Below, piece after piece: positions 14,975 through 23,239 of a stretch of DNA of 36,558 nt. The translations under genes were made by a program, and so were the position numbers. The DNA is from Clostridia bacterium (lineage in GTDB: Bacteria > Bacillota > Clostridia > TANB77 > CAG-508): the NCBI GenBank assembly GCA_022794055.1, contig JAAWEA010000078.1:1-36558 (forward strand). The letters are read 5' to 3'. The notes beneath the pieces are model-generated. The model did not search any database, was not told where the DNA came from, and saw only the letters and a program-made list of their open reading frames with translations. Each line of letters begins with the position of its first letter. Position 1 is the stretch's first letter.

Positions 14975-15753
14975 ATGTATAATATTTATAATGAATTAAA
15001 TAAAGTAACTGATTATATAGAAGAACATATTTTGGAAAAATAACAATTTCAGAATTATCACGTCATATAGGATTAAATGATAATATATTAAAAAATGTAT
15101 TTTGCTGTTTAACAGGCATAAGCATATATGAATATATTAGATTACGTAGAATAAGTATTTCAGTTACTGATATATTAAATGGGGAAAGTATAACTAGCGT
15201 TTCATACAAATATCTATATAATTCACCATCAAGCTATAATAGAGCATTTAAGAAATTTCAAGGATTTACACCAAAAGATTTAAAAGCTAGTAATAAAAAA
15301 TTAAAATTATTTAATAAAATTGTATTTAAGGAAAGCATAAAAAATTATAATTTAGATTACATAATCTATAAAAATAAGGAATTTAATTTATATTTTATTG
15401 AAAAACCAATTGATTATAATAATAGAACTAAAGAAATACCACGTTTTTGGCAAGAGATAAAAGCTAAATATCCTGAATTTATTGATAATAGACGTTATGG
15501 TTTTTTAGATACTAATAAAAAATATTATTATTGTTTATTAGAGAAAAAGTTTGATAATGCAAAAATGTTAAAGATTGAAAAATGTAACTATTTTGCTATA
15601 AAAACGACTAGTTTTGAATCTAAGAACATAATTTATAATATAAATAAAGGAATAGAAGAATATATAAAATCATTAAACTATGAATACTTAAAGTTACCTA
15701 ATATTGAAGTATATTATGATGATTTTGTAGAAATTTTGATACCAATAACTTGA
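14975..15753 (+). pseudogene. AraC-family regulator with GyrI-like C-terminal domain, frameshifted
   Basis: ATG 14975 follows a GAGGGA. Codons 1-22 (YNELNKVTDYIEEHILEK) lead into TAA 15041-15043; adding one A to the five-A run at 15036-15040 continues into ITISELSRHIGLND, the first helix-turn-helix of an AraC domain. The second recognition region is also clear (SITSVSYKYLYNSPSSYNRAFKKFQGFTPKDLK). AraC DNA-binding domain at the N-terminus and an effector-binding GyrI-like domain (about residues 120-259) matches Rob-type regulators. It sits just upstream of an ABC exporter, so it probably controlled that exporter in response to a small toxic molecule. Without the missing base only 22 residues would be made. 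Confidence 0.75.
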
Positions 15754-15792
15754 CATTTTTTGATATAAAAATGTCAAGTTTTTATATATTTT
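15747..15792 (+). terminator. Strong intrinsic terminator between regulator and ABC gene
   Basis: A 14-bp perfect stem (AACTTGACATTTTT with its complement at 15767-15780), 6-base loop, then TTTTATATATTTTTT. The left arm contains the regulator's stop codon. Confidence 0.88.
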
Positions 15793-15819
15793 TTTTGAGA
15801 TAATTTATTAGGGATATAT

Positions 15820-17475
15820 ATGTTAAAAGAGTATAAAAAGAATGTTAAAAATTATTATAATTTAATAAAAGAAGATAAGAAGAAACTTGTACCGTATTAT
15901 ATAAGCTATTTTTTAAATGTTGTGGTAGAACTATTAATTCCAATATATATTGCAAGAATAACAGAAAAATTAACTAATTCTTTATTTGTTGCAACAGCAA
16001 TTAGCATTATAATTTATTTTTTACTTAAAACATCAAATAGTTTGCTATCATATTTTGATAAGTATATATATCAAAACTTTTTTCAAGATAGTTATATAAC
16101 TATATATAAAAAGATTGTAAAAAAAATATATGATTTTGATGAAGAATATAAAAAGCACATAACAACAGGGAAAATGATTAATAGTTTGACAAGGGATATT
16201 ATAAATATTGGAGAAATGGCTGATAATATATTAATAGTAATTCTGGATACTTTAAAATGTATAGTAGTTGTATTCTATTTTTTAAAAGTCAATATTTTTT
16301 TAGCGATGATAATAGTTATAATTGATATAATTTATATAAAAAGAAGTAATTATTTAAATAATATGACGACTAAATATTTAGAAAAACAAATAAATGAAAA
16401 TGATAAACTTACTTGTTTGATAAGTCAAACTTTGTTAGGACTAAAGGATATACAAACTTTGGATTTTTCAAGTTCTATAAATGATAAATATAATTATATA
16501 TATAAATCTTGGAAAAAGGCTTATAATAGTAGGAAGAAATATGAGAGATATAAACAGACTATTTTAAAATGTTTTTTAACTTTGATAAAAGTAATAATTT
16601 ATTTTATAAGTATGTATTTAATAATAAATAAAAAAATGAGTATAGGTATAATGTTAATTATAATTTCATATTTTGATTCTTTGTTTTCATCAAGCGAAAG
16701 AATTATGACAGCTAGTCAATCAATTAAAGAACAAAATATATCTGTAAATAGAATTAGGGAAATATTAGACCATAATAATATAAAAGAGGAAAAACTAAAG
16801 AAAATAAAAAAAATAATTGGTAAAATAGAATTTAAAAATGTATTCTTTTCCTATAACAATAAAAAATTTTTAGAAAACTTAAATTTTACTATTAATCCAA
16901 ATAAAATAACAGCAATTGTTGGTATAAATGGAGCAGGAAAAACAACGATTACAAATTTGATTTTAAGATTGTATTACCCAACAAAAGGTAAAATATTACT
17001 TGATGGAAAGGATATTAATAGTATTGATAAAAAGTCATTTTTAAAGCAAATATCTATATTAAATCAAGATACATATTTATTTAATTTAAGTATTAGAGAA
17101 AATTTTAATTTAATTGATAAGAACCAAGAAAAGCAAAAAGAAATATGTAATTTTGTTGGAGTAGATAAATTTATTGAGGGTTTACCTAAAGGATATGATA
17201 CGATAATAGATGAGAATTCTCATAATATTTCTGGTGGTCAAAAAAGACTTCTTTCATTGGCGAGAACTTTACTTAAAGATTCTAAAATAATAATACTTGA
17301 TGAAGCAACTTCATCATTGGATACAGATAAAATACATAATGTCATTGAAGTTTTAAAGAGATTAAATAAAAATCATACAATTATTGTAATATCTCATAAA
17401 AAGGAAATAGTGAATATAGCAGATGAAGTTATAACAATAGAAAGAGGTAATGTAAAAAAATTTAATAATATATAG
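15820..17475 (+). CDS. ABC exporter, fused membrane and ATPase domains
   Basis: 551 residues. The N-terminal half (about 1-310) has five or six membrane helices of the type-IV ABC exporter fold. The C-terminal half is the ATPase: Walker A GINGAGKTT near 367-375, Q-loop LNQDTYLF, signature ISGGQKR near 470-476, Walker B IIILDEATSSLD near 487-498, and H-loop VISHKKE. All catalytic elements are intact. Only one half-transporter is encoded, so it should act as a homodimer. An AraC/GyrI-type regulator directly upstream suggests export of a drug or antimicrobial peptide; the substrate is not evident. The start ATG has a modest AGGGA site. A TACAAT-TTTT-ATTGTA hairpin follows the stop. Confidence 0.9.
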   Translation: MLKEYKKNVKNYYNLIKEDKKKLVPYYISYFLNVVVELLIPIYIARITEKLTNSLFVATAISIIIYFLLKTSNSLLSYFDKYIYQNFFQDSYITIYKKIVKKIYDFDEEYKKHITTGKMINSLTRDIINIGEMADNILIVILDTLKCIVVVFYFLKVNIFLAMIIVIIDIIYIKRSNYLNNMTTKYLEKQINENDKLTCLISQTLLGLKDIQTLDFSSSINDKYNYIYKSWKKAYNSRKKYERYKQTILKCFLTLIKVIIYFISMYLIINKKMSIGIMLIIISYFDSLFSSSERIMTASQSIKEQNISVNRIREILDHNNIKEEKLKKIKKIIGKIEFKNVFFSYNNKKFLENLNFTINPNKITAIVGINGAGKTTITNLILRLYYPTKGKILLDGKDINSIDKKSFLKQISILNQDTYLFNLSIRENFNLIDKNQEKQKEICNFVGVDKFIEGLPKGYDTIIDENSHNISGGQKRLLSLARTLLKDSKIIILDEATSSLDTDKIHNVIEVLKRLNKNHTIIVISHKKEIVNIADEVITIERGNVKKFNNI

Positions 17476-17524
17476 TACAATTTTTATTGTAATGTTATAA
17501 TAATATAAAAAAGTGAGGTAAAAA

Positions 17525-18265
17525 ATGGAAGAAAAGAAAACTATTAAAATAAGTTTAGCTACATTATTTTTAATTATATCAATTATAATAATTATAATTA
17601 TGGGATATTTTTTATATAAGTTAAATTTAAAAAATACTAATATGATATCAACAGAAAAAAAATTGAAGATTAAAATATCAGAATTAGAAAATAGAGTTAT
17701 TAATAAAGGTGAAGAAAGTGAAAAACAGATATCAGATTTTTCCTTTTCAGAAATAATGAATATATTGTATACAAAAAATGGTACTAAAGTAGGTGAAAAT
17801 GAATATATTATTACCCCATCAGATTCTATTTATATGACTTATGAAGATGTATCAGGAGATATAGAAAATATAGAATATACAGATATTAGGGTTATTGATG
17901 GTGAGATAGATTTTTATATAAATAGAGTTGAACCTAATAAAGATATTTCTACTTCAATTAAAGGAATAAATGAAGAAGTTGTTTCAATAAAAATTATTTC
18001 TGTGGAAGATGGAGTTATACCTTCAGCAGTTTACTTTTTGACTATAAATGGTAATGTGTATTATATAAATCAAGAGATGATTGTTTCGAATAATTTTGTT
18101 GCGAAAAAGTTAGAAGGTTTAAAAGAAGTTATTTCTATTGAGGTAGCAGATACATTATATTCTGATGCAATACATGGAAGTACTACTTTAATTGCTACAA
18201 TTTTTGGAGGAGAAAAAATTGATGTATTAGAGTTACAAGACAACTTTTTCAATGATAATAATTAA
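17525..18265 (+). CDS. Single-span membrane-anchored unknown protein
   Basis: 246 residues; GTGAGG precedes the ATG. Residues 10-33 form one very hydrophobic anchor with no lipobox; residues 38-70 are a predicted coiled coil (TEKKLKIKISELENRV); the rest is a beta-rich extracellular domain with two related strand patterns (YINRVE, YFLTINGNVYYIN) and a Gly/Ser-rich turn (DAIHGSTTLIATIFGG). The beta pattern loosely recalls single RCC1-like blades, but this is weak. No family can be named. It has its own TATAAT (17496-17501) and a hairpin terminator after it, so it is likely monocistronic. Confidence 0.7.
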   Translation: MEEKKTIKISLATLFLIISIIIIIIMGYFLYKLNLKNTNMISTEKKLKIKISELENRVINKGEESEKQISDFSFSEIMNILYTKNGTKVGENEYIITPSDSIYMTYEDVSGDIENIEYTDIRVIDGEIDFYINRVEPNKDISTSIKGINEEVVSIKIISVEDGVIPSAVYFLTINGNVYYINQEMIVSNNFVAKKLEGLKEVISIEVADTLYSDAIHGSTTLIATIFGGEKIDVLELQDNFFNDNN

Positions 18266-18280
18266 ACTGCCACAATGAGG

Positions 18281-18342
18281 TAGCCCCTACAAAAAGTAGC
18301 CCAATTATTGGGATTATTCTTGTTGGGGGCTAAATTTTATTG
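18281..18342 (+). terminator. Branched hairpin terminator
   Basis: TAGCCCC (18281-18287) pairs with GGGGCTA (18326-18332), continues with ACAA/TTGT, and encloses an inner CCCAATTATTGGG hairpin; the tail AAATTTTATT is only moderately T-rich. Confidence 0.6.
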
Positions 18343-18420
18343 CTTCAGAAAGGAGACTTTAAGACATATTTTTAAAATAAAATAATATAATGTATTAGAT
18401 TATTTTTGGGAGGAAACTGT

Positions 18421-18798
18421 ATGAAAGAAAATACAATTATAAATTTAGTAAAGGGAATTGGGATTTCAATAATTGTAACAGTAATTTTATTAATAATATT
18501 TTCAGTTTTGTTAGCATATACAAATATATCAGAAAATGTAATTAGTCCTGTAATAATGGTTATTACTGCAATTAGCATTTTAATAGGAAGCTCTATTGTA
18601 AATATAAAAATAAAAAAGAATGGATTAATAAATGGAGGAATTATTGGAGGAGCATATATTTTAACAATTTATTTAATTTCTAGCCTTTTAAATTGGAGAT
18701 TTACTCTTAATTTACAATCTATTATTATGATAATATTATCAATATCTGTCGGCATTTTAGGAGGAATAATAGGAGTAAATAAAAGAGCTGTCCATTAA
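18421..18798 (+). CDS. TIGR04086-family (YrzE-like) membrane protein
   Basis: 125 residues with four membrane helices and short Lys/Asn loops. The start ATG 18421 has GGGAGGA upstream; a TTG 15 bases earlier overlaps that site. The pattern of an N-terminal helix with VKGIGISIIVTVILL, then Gly-rich helices (GLINGGIIGGAYILTIYL, GILGGIIGVN), fits the TIGR04086 family found across Firmicutes, whose function is unknown. It sits just upstream of the exported-protein operon but is separated from it by a terminator and a consensus promoter. Confidence 0.75.
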   Translation: MKENTIINLVKGIGISIIVTVILLIIFSVLLAYTNISENVISPVIMVITAISILIGSSIVNIKIKKNGLINGGIIGGAYILTIYLISSLLNWRFTLNLQSIIMIILSISVGILGGIIGVNKRAVH

Positions 18799-18860
18799 AT
18801 TTAAGTGAACCCAAAAAATATTTTATTTTTTGGGTTTGCATAAATATAGCTCTTTTATTG
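18781..18860 (+). terminator. Nested double hairpin terminator
   Basis: Inner 13-bp perfect stem (AACCCAAAAAATA, TTT loop) at 18808-18836, and outer AAAAGAGCT/AGCTCTTTT pairing (18781-18789 with 18848-18856). The outer left arm lies in the last codons of the TIGR04086 gene. Confidence 0.75.
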
Positions 18861-18891
18861 CGAAATGTCATATTTTGTCGAAAAGTTTTTA

Positions 18892-18920
18892 TTGACATTT
18901 TATAAAGATGAAATTATAAT
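18892..18920 (+). promoter_or_regulatory. Consensus promoter of the exported-protein operon
   Basis: -35 TTGACA (18892-18897), exactly 17 bases, -10 TATAAT (18915-18920): both hexamers match the consensus, the strongest promoter in the window. A leader of about 100 bases follows before the first start codon. Confidence 0.9.
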
Positions 18921-19028
18921 TTAAATACATTTTCATATTTTAATTTATTCAAGAAGCGGTTCAAAAGAACTTTGCTTATAAAATCTAAAAAAATCCAAAA
19001 AAAAATTTTAATAAAAGGAGGAATGCTA

Positions 19029-19622
19029 TTGATAAAAAGAAGGAAAATAGTATTATTAGTTATTGCTATATTATTTGCAATAATATTATCATTTATTGGT
19101 GGAAATGTATTCGCCAAATATATGTCAAAAGTAGAGGGACAAGGTAGTGCAGACATTGCAAGCTGGAAGTTCAAAGTAAATGAGAATGAAGAAAAACTAC
19201 AAAAGATATTTTTAGAATCTACAATTGATAATGAAACTGTATCAAACAATAAAGTTGCTCCAGGCACAGAAGGGAGTTTTCAGATAAAATTAGATGCCAC
19301 AGGAACAGAAGTAGGAATAAACTATAAAATTTCATTTGAAAATGAAACACAAAAACCTACAAATTTAATGTTTATATATCAAGGAAATAATTATAGTTCA
19401 ATAAAAGAGCTTGAAAAAACTTTAACAGGTACAATAAATGCAAAAGAAGTTGAAAAGACAAAAGTTATAGAAATTGGTTGGAAATGGCCTTATGAAACAG
19501 GAGAAACACTAGAAGCAATTTTGAAAAATGATGAAATTGATACAAAAGAGGCTCAAAATATTAGTACATATTCTTTTGATATTATTGTTTCTGGTACACA
19601 AGTACAACCACAAAATTCATAG
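19029..19622 (+). CDS. Exported TasA/camelysin-like (SipW-type) fibre protein 1
   Basis: 197 residues if started at the TTG 19029, which has AAAGGAGG seven bases upstream; an ATG at 19023 is only one base after that site. The N-terminus is KRRK plus a hydrophobic core ending NVFAKYMSKVEG, a signal peptide of the SipW-dependent type. The mature part starts ADIASWKFKVN and is beta-rich with a VAPGTEGSFQIKLD strand, the charge and strand pattern of TasA/CalY proteins that form extracellular fibres. It ends in SYSFDIIVSGTQ. It is the first of four cotranscribed exported proteins and clearly a paralogue of the third. No signal peptidase SipW gene is in the window. The family call is inferred from layout. 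Confidence 0.65.
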   Translation: MIKRRKIVLLVIAILFAIILSFIGGNVFAKYMSKVEGQGSADIASWKFKVNENEEKLQKIFLESTIDNETVSNNKVAPGTEGSFQIKLDATGTEVGINYKISFENETQKPTNLMFIYQGNNYSSIKELEKTLTGTINAKEVEKTKVIEIGWKWPYETGETLEAILKNDEIDTKEAQNISTYSFDIIVSGTQVQPQNS

Positions 19623-19660
19623 AAAAATAAGAAATATGAAAATGTATAAAAGGAGGGAAG

Positions 19661-20164
19661 ATGAGAAAACCAGAGAAGAGAAGAAAAAATAAAATTTTAA
19701 TAACAATTATAATAATATTTATAATTAGTATGCTATTTGTAGGATATACTTTTGCAAAAAGTATAGAAAGTGTAATGATAAAGGCAACAAGCCAAATAGC
19801 AGAGCCAATTTTAGTTATTGAAAATGATCCTAGTTTAGATATAACAGCTATAGAAAATGAAGCAACTTATAATTTTACAATAAAAAACTATAATGAAAAT
19901 GAAAAAATAACTGATATTAAATTAAAATATTATATAGAACTTTCTTCAAATGTTGATGAAAGTATTGATATAAAGCTATATGAACATGAAAATGAAATAC
20001 AACTTAATGAAAATATAACAGAATATATTGAAGTTTCAAATAAAGAAAAAGAAGAAAAACAATATCAAATAAAAGTAAAGTATGATGAATCAAAGTCTGA
20101 ATCAATTTCAGAAATAATGGAAAAGATACAAGTTAGAGTTCATGCTGAGCAAGTAAAGGCATAA
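19661..20164 (+). CDS. Exported TasA-like protein 2
   Basis: 167 residues, RBS AAGGAGGG before the ATG. A basic start (RKPEKRRKNK), then a hydrophobic segment to about residue 30 ending VGYTFAKS, a likely cleaved signal peptide resembling that of the first gene. The mature part is a single acidic beta domain (EATYNFTIKNYNENEKITDIKLKYY is split here as EATYNFTIKNYN and KITDIKLKYY) with strongly alternating hydrophobic residues and many Glu/Asn/Lys. It ends VRVHAEQVKA. The strand pattern suits a small immunoglobulin-like or TasA-type fold. It is 38 bases after gene 1 and 9 before gene 3. Confidence 0.6.
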   Translation: MRKPEKRRKNKILITIIIIFIISMLFVGYTFAKSIESVMIKATSQIAEPILVIENDPSLDITAIENEATYNFTIKNYNENEKITDIKLKYYIELSSNVDESIDIKLYEHENEIQLNENITEYIEVSNKEKEEKQYQIKVKYDESKSESISEIMEKIQVRVHAEQVKA

Positions 20165-20173
20165 GGTGATAAC

Positions 20174-20704
20174 ATGAAGAAAATTAAAATTTTTATTTTG
20201 TTTCTAATTATTTTTGTCATAAGTATAGTATTTATTAAAGGTTGGAAGAAAAATCAACCCTTTGATGACTTTTTATTCTTAAAATTAAAATCTAATGTTT
20301 ATCCAACAAAAACAAATATTAATTTAATTGAAAGTGCAAATCAAAATACATTAATCAATGAAAAAATTGCACCAGGAACAAATGGGGAATTTTCTATTAT
20401 TTTAAATGCAAAAACAAATGTTGAATATGAGTTGGTATTTGAAAGTATAAATAAAAAACCAAGGAATTTAAAATTTAACGTAATTAATGGAAATAAAACA
20501 ATTGAAGTTAACTATTTAGAAGAATTATCAAAGTATTTATCAGGTAAAATTTTGAAAAATCAACAAAGTGAAATTAAAATTAAGTGGTATTGGAATTTTG
20601 GAGAAGAAGGAGGAGAAAATAATACAGATTTTCAAGATACAACAGATGCACAGAAAATTAAGCAATATCAATTCAAAGTTTATGCAGTTGCAAAACAAAA
20701 TTAG
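20174..20704 (+). CDS. TasA-like protein 3 with an uncleaved membrane anchor
   Basis: 176 residues, RBS AAGGTGAT. It parallels gene 1: KIAPGTNGEFSIILNAK matches VAPGTEGSFQIKLDA, KKPRNLKFNV matches QKPTNLMF, IKIKWYWNFGEE matches IEIGWKWPYETGE, and DAQKIKQYQFKV matches EAQNISTYSFDI. Unlike genes 1 and 2, the N-terminal helix ends in FIKGWKKNQP with no small-residue cleavage site, so it should stay in the membrane. A plausible role is anchoring or assembly factor for fibres made of the cleaved paralogues, comparable to TapA for TasA, but this is inference. Its stop codon TAG is part of the next gene's ribosome binding site. Confidence 0.6.
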   Translation: MKKIKIFILFLIIFVISIVFIKGWKKNQPFDDFLFLKLKSNVYPTKTNINLIESANQNTLINEKIAPGTNGEFSIILNAKTNVEYELVFESINKKPRNLKFNVINGNKTIEVNYLEELSKYLSGKILKNQQSEIKIKWYWNFGEEGGENNTDFQDTTDAQKIKQYQFKVYAVAKQN

Positions 20705-20716
20705 GAGGTGAGATAA

Positions 20717-22054
20717 ATAAAAAATAAACTATTGATAATTACATTTTTTATAATATTTATAATTGGAATTACAAAGATAGTTAATGCTAAATATATAACA
20801 GATAAACAGTTTTGTGCTATAAATCTTTCTATTGATAGGCACAAGCCTTTTATAGAAGTTTTAGACATACAAAATAGTAATTTGAATTATGAAGGATATG
20901 CAAACAGAAATCATACAATAGAAATTAAAATCAAAATTACAGAAAAATATATAAAAGATATTTATTTAGATAAAGAACATATAAAAGTAAAAATTAATGG
21001 ACAAGAGATAAAAGATGTGTTAGTTAATATAAAAGAAGTTCAAACAATTCAAGAAGGAAAAATATATCAAATACAGTTAAAAGAACTCTTAGGAGATGGA
21101 AAGCTAGAAGTGCATATATTAGAAGGAACTGTTATTGATACAAGTAATTTGAAAAATGAAAAAAAAGAAATTAAGACAAATATTATTATTGATAATACTT
21201 TGCCTAAGATAAAATTAATAGAGGATAAAATAGATGGAGGAAAAGTAAATGCAGTTATTCAAGGAAATGAAAAAATAAGGGAATTAGAAGGATGGAATTC
21301 TTCAGAAAATAAGGAGCAGATGGAAAAGATATTTACAAATAATATTTCTTATGAGTTACCAATTCAAGATTACGCTGGAAATAAAGTAGATTTTAGTGTT
21401 AATATTACACAGGCGACCTTTATAAATATTGAATATGCTTCTCATAATTCTAATATGGGGTGGACTTATGGATATGGAAATTATGATATTGCAGGAAGTA
21501 ATGCAGTGAGATTAGATTTAAAATTTAAAACAGAAGCAATAGCATTTAGAATAACTGGAAATGTAGACAATGATTTTGTACAAGCTAATTCTTATGTTTA
21601 TACACATTGGGGAGTAGGAAGTATAGCCAAGTGTAGTAGTTCGAATTCAATTTTTAATTATGGATATAATCCAGGAATAGAACTTTATAAATCTATGAAT
21701 TCAAGTGATTTAGTAACAATTCAAGGAAAGAAGTATTTTCAATTAGGAGGTTCTGGAGTTAATGCAATTAATTATACTGATATTAATGGTAATAATCCAA
21801 TAACTGCTGATTCAGTTTATAAATATGGTATTTGTGGAATTAAGATGAGGCTAAAAGATTATTCACAATTTTCTATTGTATATCAAGTTTTAGTAAGTGG
21901 TATTGGATGGATAGAAACTTCTTCAAATGGGCAAGAGTGTATGTATAGTAATGTTAATCCGATTTCAGCTTTTAGGATAGCATTAATCCCAAATTCTGAA
22001 AAACAATATGTTATTAATACATGGAATAAAGATGTTGGAACTTATAATTTATAG
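20717..22054 (+). CDS. Large exported protein with ChW-like repeats; apparent AUA start
   Basis: 445 residues if initiation is at ATA 20717, eight bases after a perfect AGGAGG (20703-20708). That start supplies the Lys-Asn-Lys-Leu-Leu head expected before the hydrophobic signal (IITFFIIFIIGITKIVNAKY). The nearest standard start, TTG 20732, is 23 bases from the site and would leave the signal without positive charge. A TAA at 20714 closes the frame upstream. Domains: signal 1-26; beta domains about 40-235 with a DNTLPKIKLIED strand like bacterial Ig repeats; then two ChW (clostridial hydrophobic Trp)-like repeats around NSNMGWTYGYGNYDIAG and SGIGWIETSSNGQE followed by AFRIALIP. It is last in the operon and may be the adhesive or tip component. 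Confidence 0.65.
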   Translation: MKNKLLIITFFIIFIIGITKIVNAKYITDKQFCAINLSIDRHKPFIEVLDIQNSNLNYEGYANRNHTIEIKIKITEKYIKDIYLDKEHIKVKINGQEIKDVLVNIKEVQTIQEGKIYQIQLKELLGDGKLEVHILEGTVIDTSNLKNEKKEIKTNIIIDNTLPKIKLIEDKIDGGKVNAVIQGNEKIRELEGWNSSENKEQMEKIFTNNISYELPIQDYAGNKVDFSVNITQATFINIEYASHNSNMGWTYGYGNYDIAGSNAVRLDLKFKTEAIAFRITGNVDNDFVQANSYVYTHWGVGSIAKCSSSNSIFNYGYNPGIELYKSMNSSDLVTIQGKKYFQLGGSGVNAINYTDINGNNPITADSVYKYGICGIKMRLKDYSQFSIVYQVLVSGIGWIETSSNGQECMYSNVNPISAFRIALIPNSEKQYVINTWNKDVGTYNL

Positions 22055-22134
22055 TTTATAAGTATTACTCTAGACAAAAAATATATAATATGATAATATA
22101 AGTGAGATTTAAACAAGATATTATTAAAATTCTG

Positions 22135-22170
22135 AGGCTGTTTTTAAGGCTAAATTTTAGCTTACAGCCT
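22135..22170 (+). terminator. Hairpin after the exported-protein operon
   Basis: AGGCTGT (22135-22141) pairs with ACAGCCT (22164-22170), with an inner GCTAA/TTAGC hairpin. The T-run comes some 15 bases later. It separates the operon from tRNA-Gln. Confidence 0.6.
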
Positions 22171-22197
22171 TGGTAATATAATAATTATTTTTTATAT

Positions 22198-22272
22198 TGG
22201 GGTATCGCCAAGCGGTAAGGCATCGGACTCTGACTCCGACATTCCTGTGTTCGAATCACAGTACCCCAGCCA
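22198..22272 (+). tRNA. tRNA-Gln (CTG)
   Basis: 75 bases with encoded GCCA end; anticodon CTG at 22230-22232 in loop CTCTGAC; T loop TTCGAAT. It shares TATCGCCAAGCGGTAAGGCA-type D arm with the TTG isoacceptor at 13317. A minor glutamine tRNA for CAG codons, which are rare in this AT-rich sequence. Confidence 0.95.
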
Positions 22273-22352
22273 AATTAATGTATTTAAATATAATAATTTT
22301 TATATTAAATGTGAATAAGATGCTACAGATTCTGAACCAAAAAGACCTATAA

Positions 22353-22432
22353 AAATTGAAGTAATCATCTTGTTTGGATCTTATGTAAAAGCAACAGAGA
22401 AGAAAATAGTGATATAGCAATAATTTTATTGT
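22353..22432 (+). pseudogene. Remnant of a MNT-type nucleotidyltransferase
   Basis: Reads KIEVIILFGSYVKATEK, then after a one- or two-base shift NSDIAIILL. FGSY followed by a NSDIDL-like motif is the active-site core of minimal nucleotidyltransferases such as MntA antitoxins. There is no start, no second half and at least one frameshift, so it is a scrap of a lost gene. Confidence 0.55.
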
Positions 22433-22469
22433 CAAATATGAGAAAATATGATATAATTATATTGGTTAT

Positions 22470-22490
22470 ATGGCTTTTAGCCATTTTATA
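22470..22490 (+). terminator. Small hairpin upstream of the foreign-looking gene
   Basis: ATGGCT-TTT-AGCCAT followed by TTTATATA. It could end transcription from tRNA-Gln and the remnant. Confidence 0.5.
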
Positions 22491-22547
22491 TATAAATTTC
22501 ATCACAAACCGTATTGGAAAAATTAAATCAAACAAGGAGGAAGCATT

Positions 22548-23141
22548 ATGAGTGAGAAATTTAATGGTATTTGGCGGAAGGTAAAAGATGGAATAAGTTT
22601 TGCAATAGCTTGTATTCCTATCGTATTACTGGGGGGGATATTCGCTACTGGCATGTTACTGATGGGGGCAGCTATTAACGGAGCAATTGTCAGTATGTGC
22701 TGGAATGTGGCTATGACCACTATGTTTGGCCTTCAAAAGATAACAATGTTTCAGGCTTTTGTATTAGCTTTTACAATTGCTTGTCTTAGGTCAAACTATC
22801 TCAGTGGTGCTAAGTCGGAGTACGAAAAACTTAAGAAGAAAATCTTCGATAAAAGCGGTAAAGAGAAGATGGCAAAGGTTGTATCTGCAATTTTTGTCAT
22901 AGTATTTGAACTGATTTCAATTCTTATCGCTATTTGGGTAGTAATGTATTCTTGGAATAACATTTTACCACAACTTTTGAATAGAGAATTGATTCAGATT
23001 AATTTCGGACAGGCTTTTGCATTTGCTTATCTAGCCAATTTGCTTTTTGGTATTTCAAAATCTGATGATAAGAAATCTGAAGATGAAGAAAAAGATGAAA
23101 GCAGCGATGTACTTGAAACGGAAGACAGCACAGAAATGTAA
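22548..23141 (+). CDS. Unknown multi-span membrane protein of distinct composition
   Basis: 197 residues, RBS AAGGAGGAA. Four hydrophobic segments (about 18-40, 42-68, 108-132, 145-165), a Lys-rich loop between the second and third (KSEYEKLKKKIFDKSGKEK), and a very acidic cytoplasmic-type tail (SDDKKSEDEEKDESSD). Codon choice differs from neighbours: GGC, CTG, GTC and CGG are used, and there is a run of G at 22631-22637. This suggests acquisition from a less AT-rich host, possibly a phage or mobile element holding a small membrane protein. No family recognised. Flanked by hairpins and gene remnants on both sides. Confidence 0.7.
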   Translation: MSEKFNGIWRKVKDGISFAIACIPIVLLGGIFATGMLLMGAAINGAIVSMCWNVAMTTMFGLQKITMFQAFVLAFTIACLRSNYLSGAKSEYEKLKKKIFDKSGKEKMAKVVSAIFVIVFELISILIAIWVVMYSWNNILPQLLNRELIQINFGQAFAFAYLANLLFGISKSDDKKSEDEEKDESSDVLETEDSTEM

Positions 23142-23184
23142 ACAATTGAGTCTGAAGGTTAACCTATTAAAAACGCTAACCAGT

Positions 23185-23220
23185 GAGGTGTGAATTTGTA
23201 TAAAATTCACACCTCATTTT
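23185..23220 (+). terminator. Strong hairpin terminator
   Basis: A 13-bp perfect stem (GAGGTGTGAATTT with its complement at 23203-23215), 5-base loop, tail ATTTTACTG. It follows the foreign-looking membrane protein gene. Confidence 0.8.
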
Positions 23221-23239
23221 ACTGTTATTTCTCTAAATC

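Noticed and set aside
18921..19022. Riboswitch or T-box in the leader of the exported-protein operon
   Set aside because: No T-box sequence and no conserved aptamer pattern; just an AT-rich leader.
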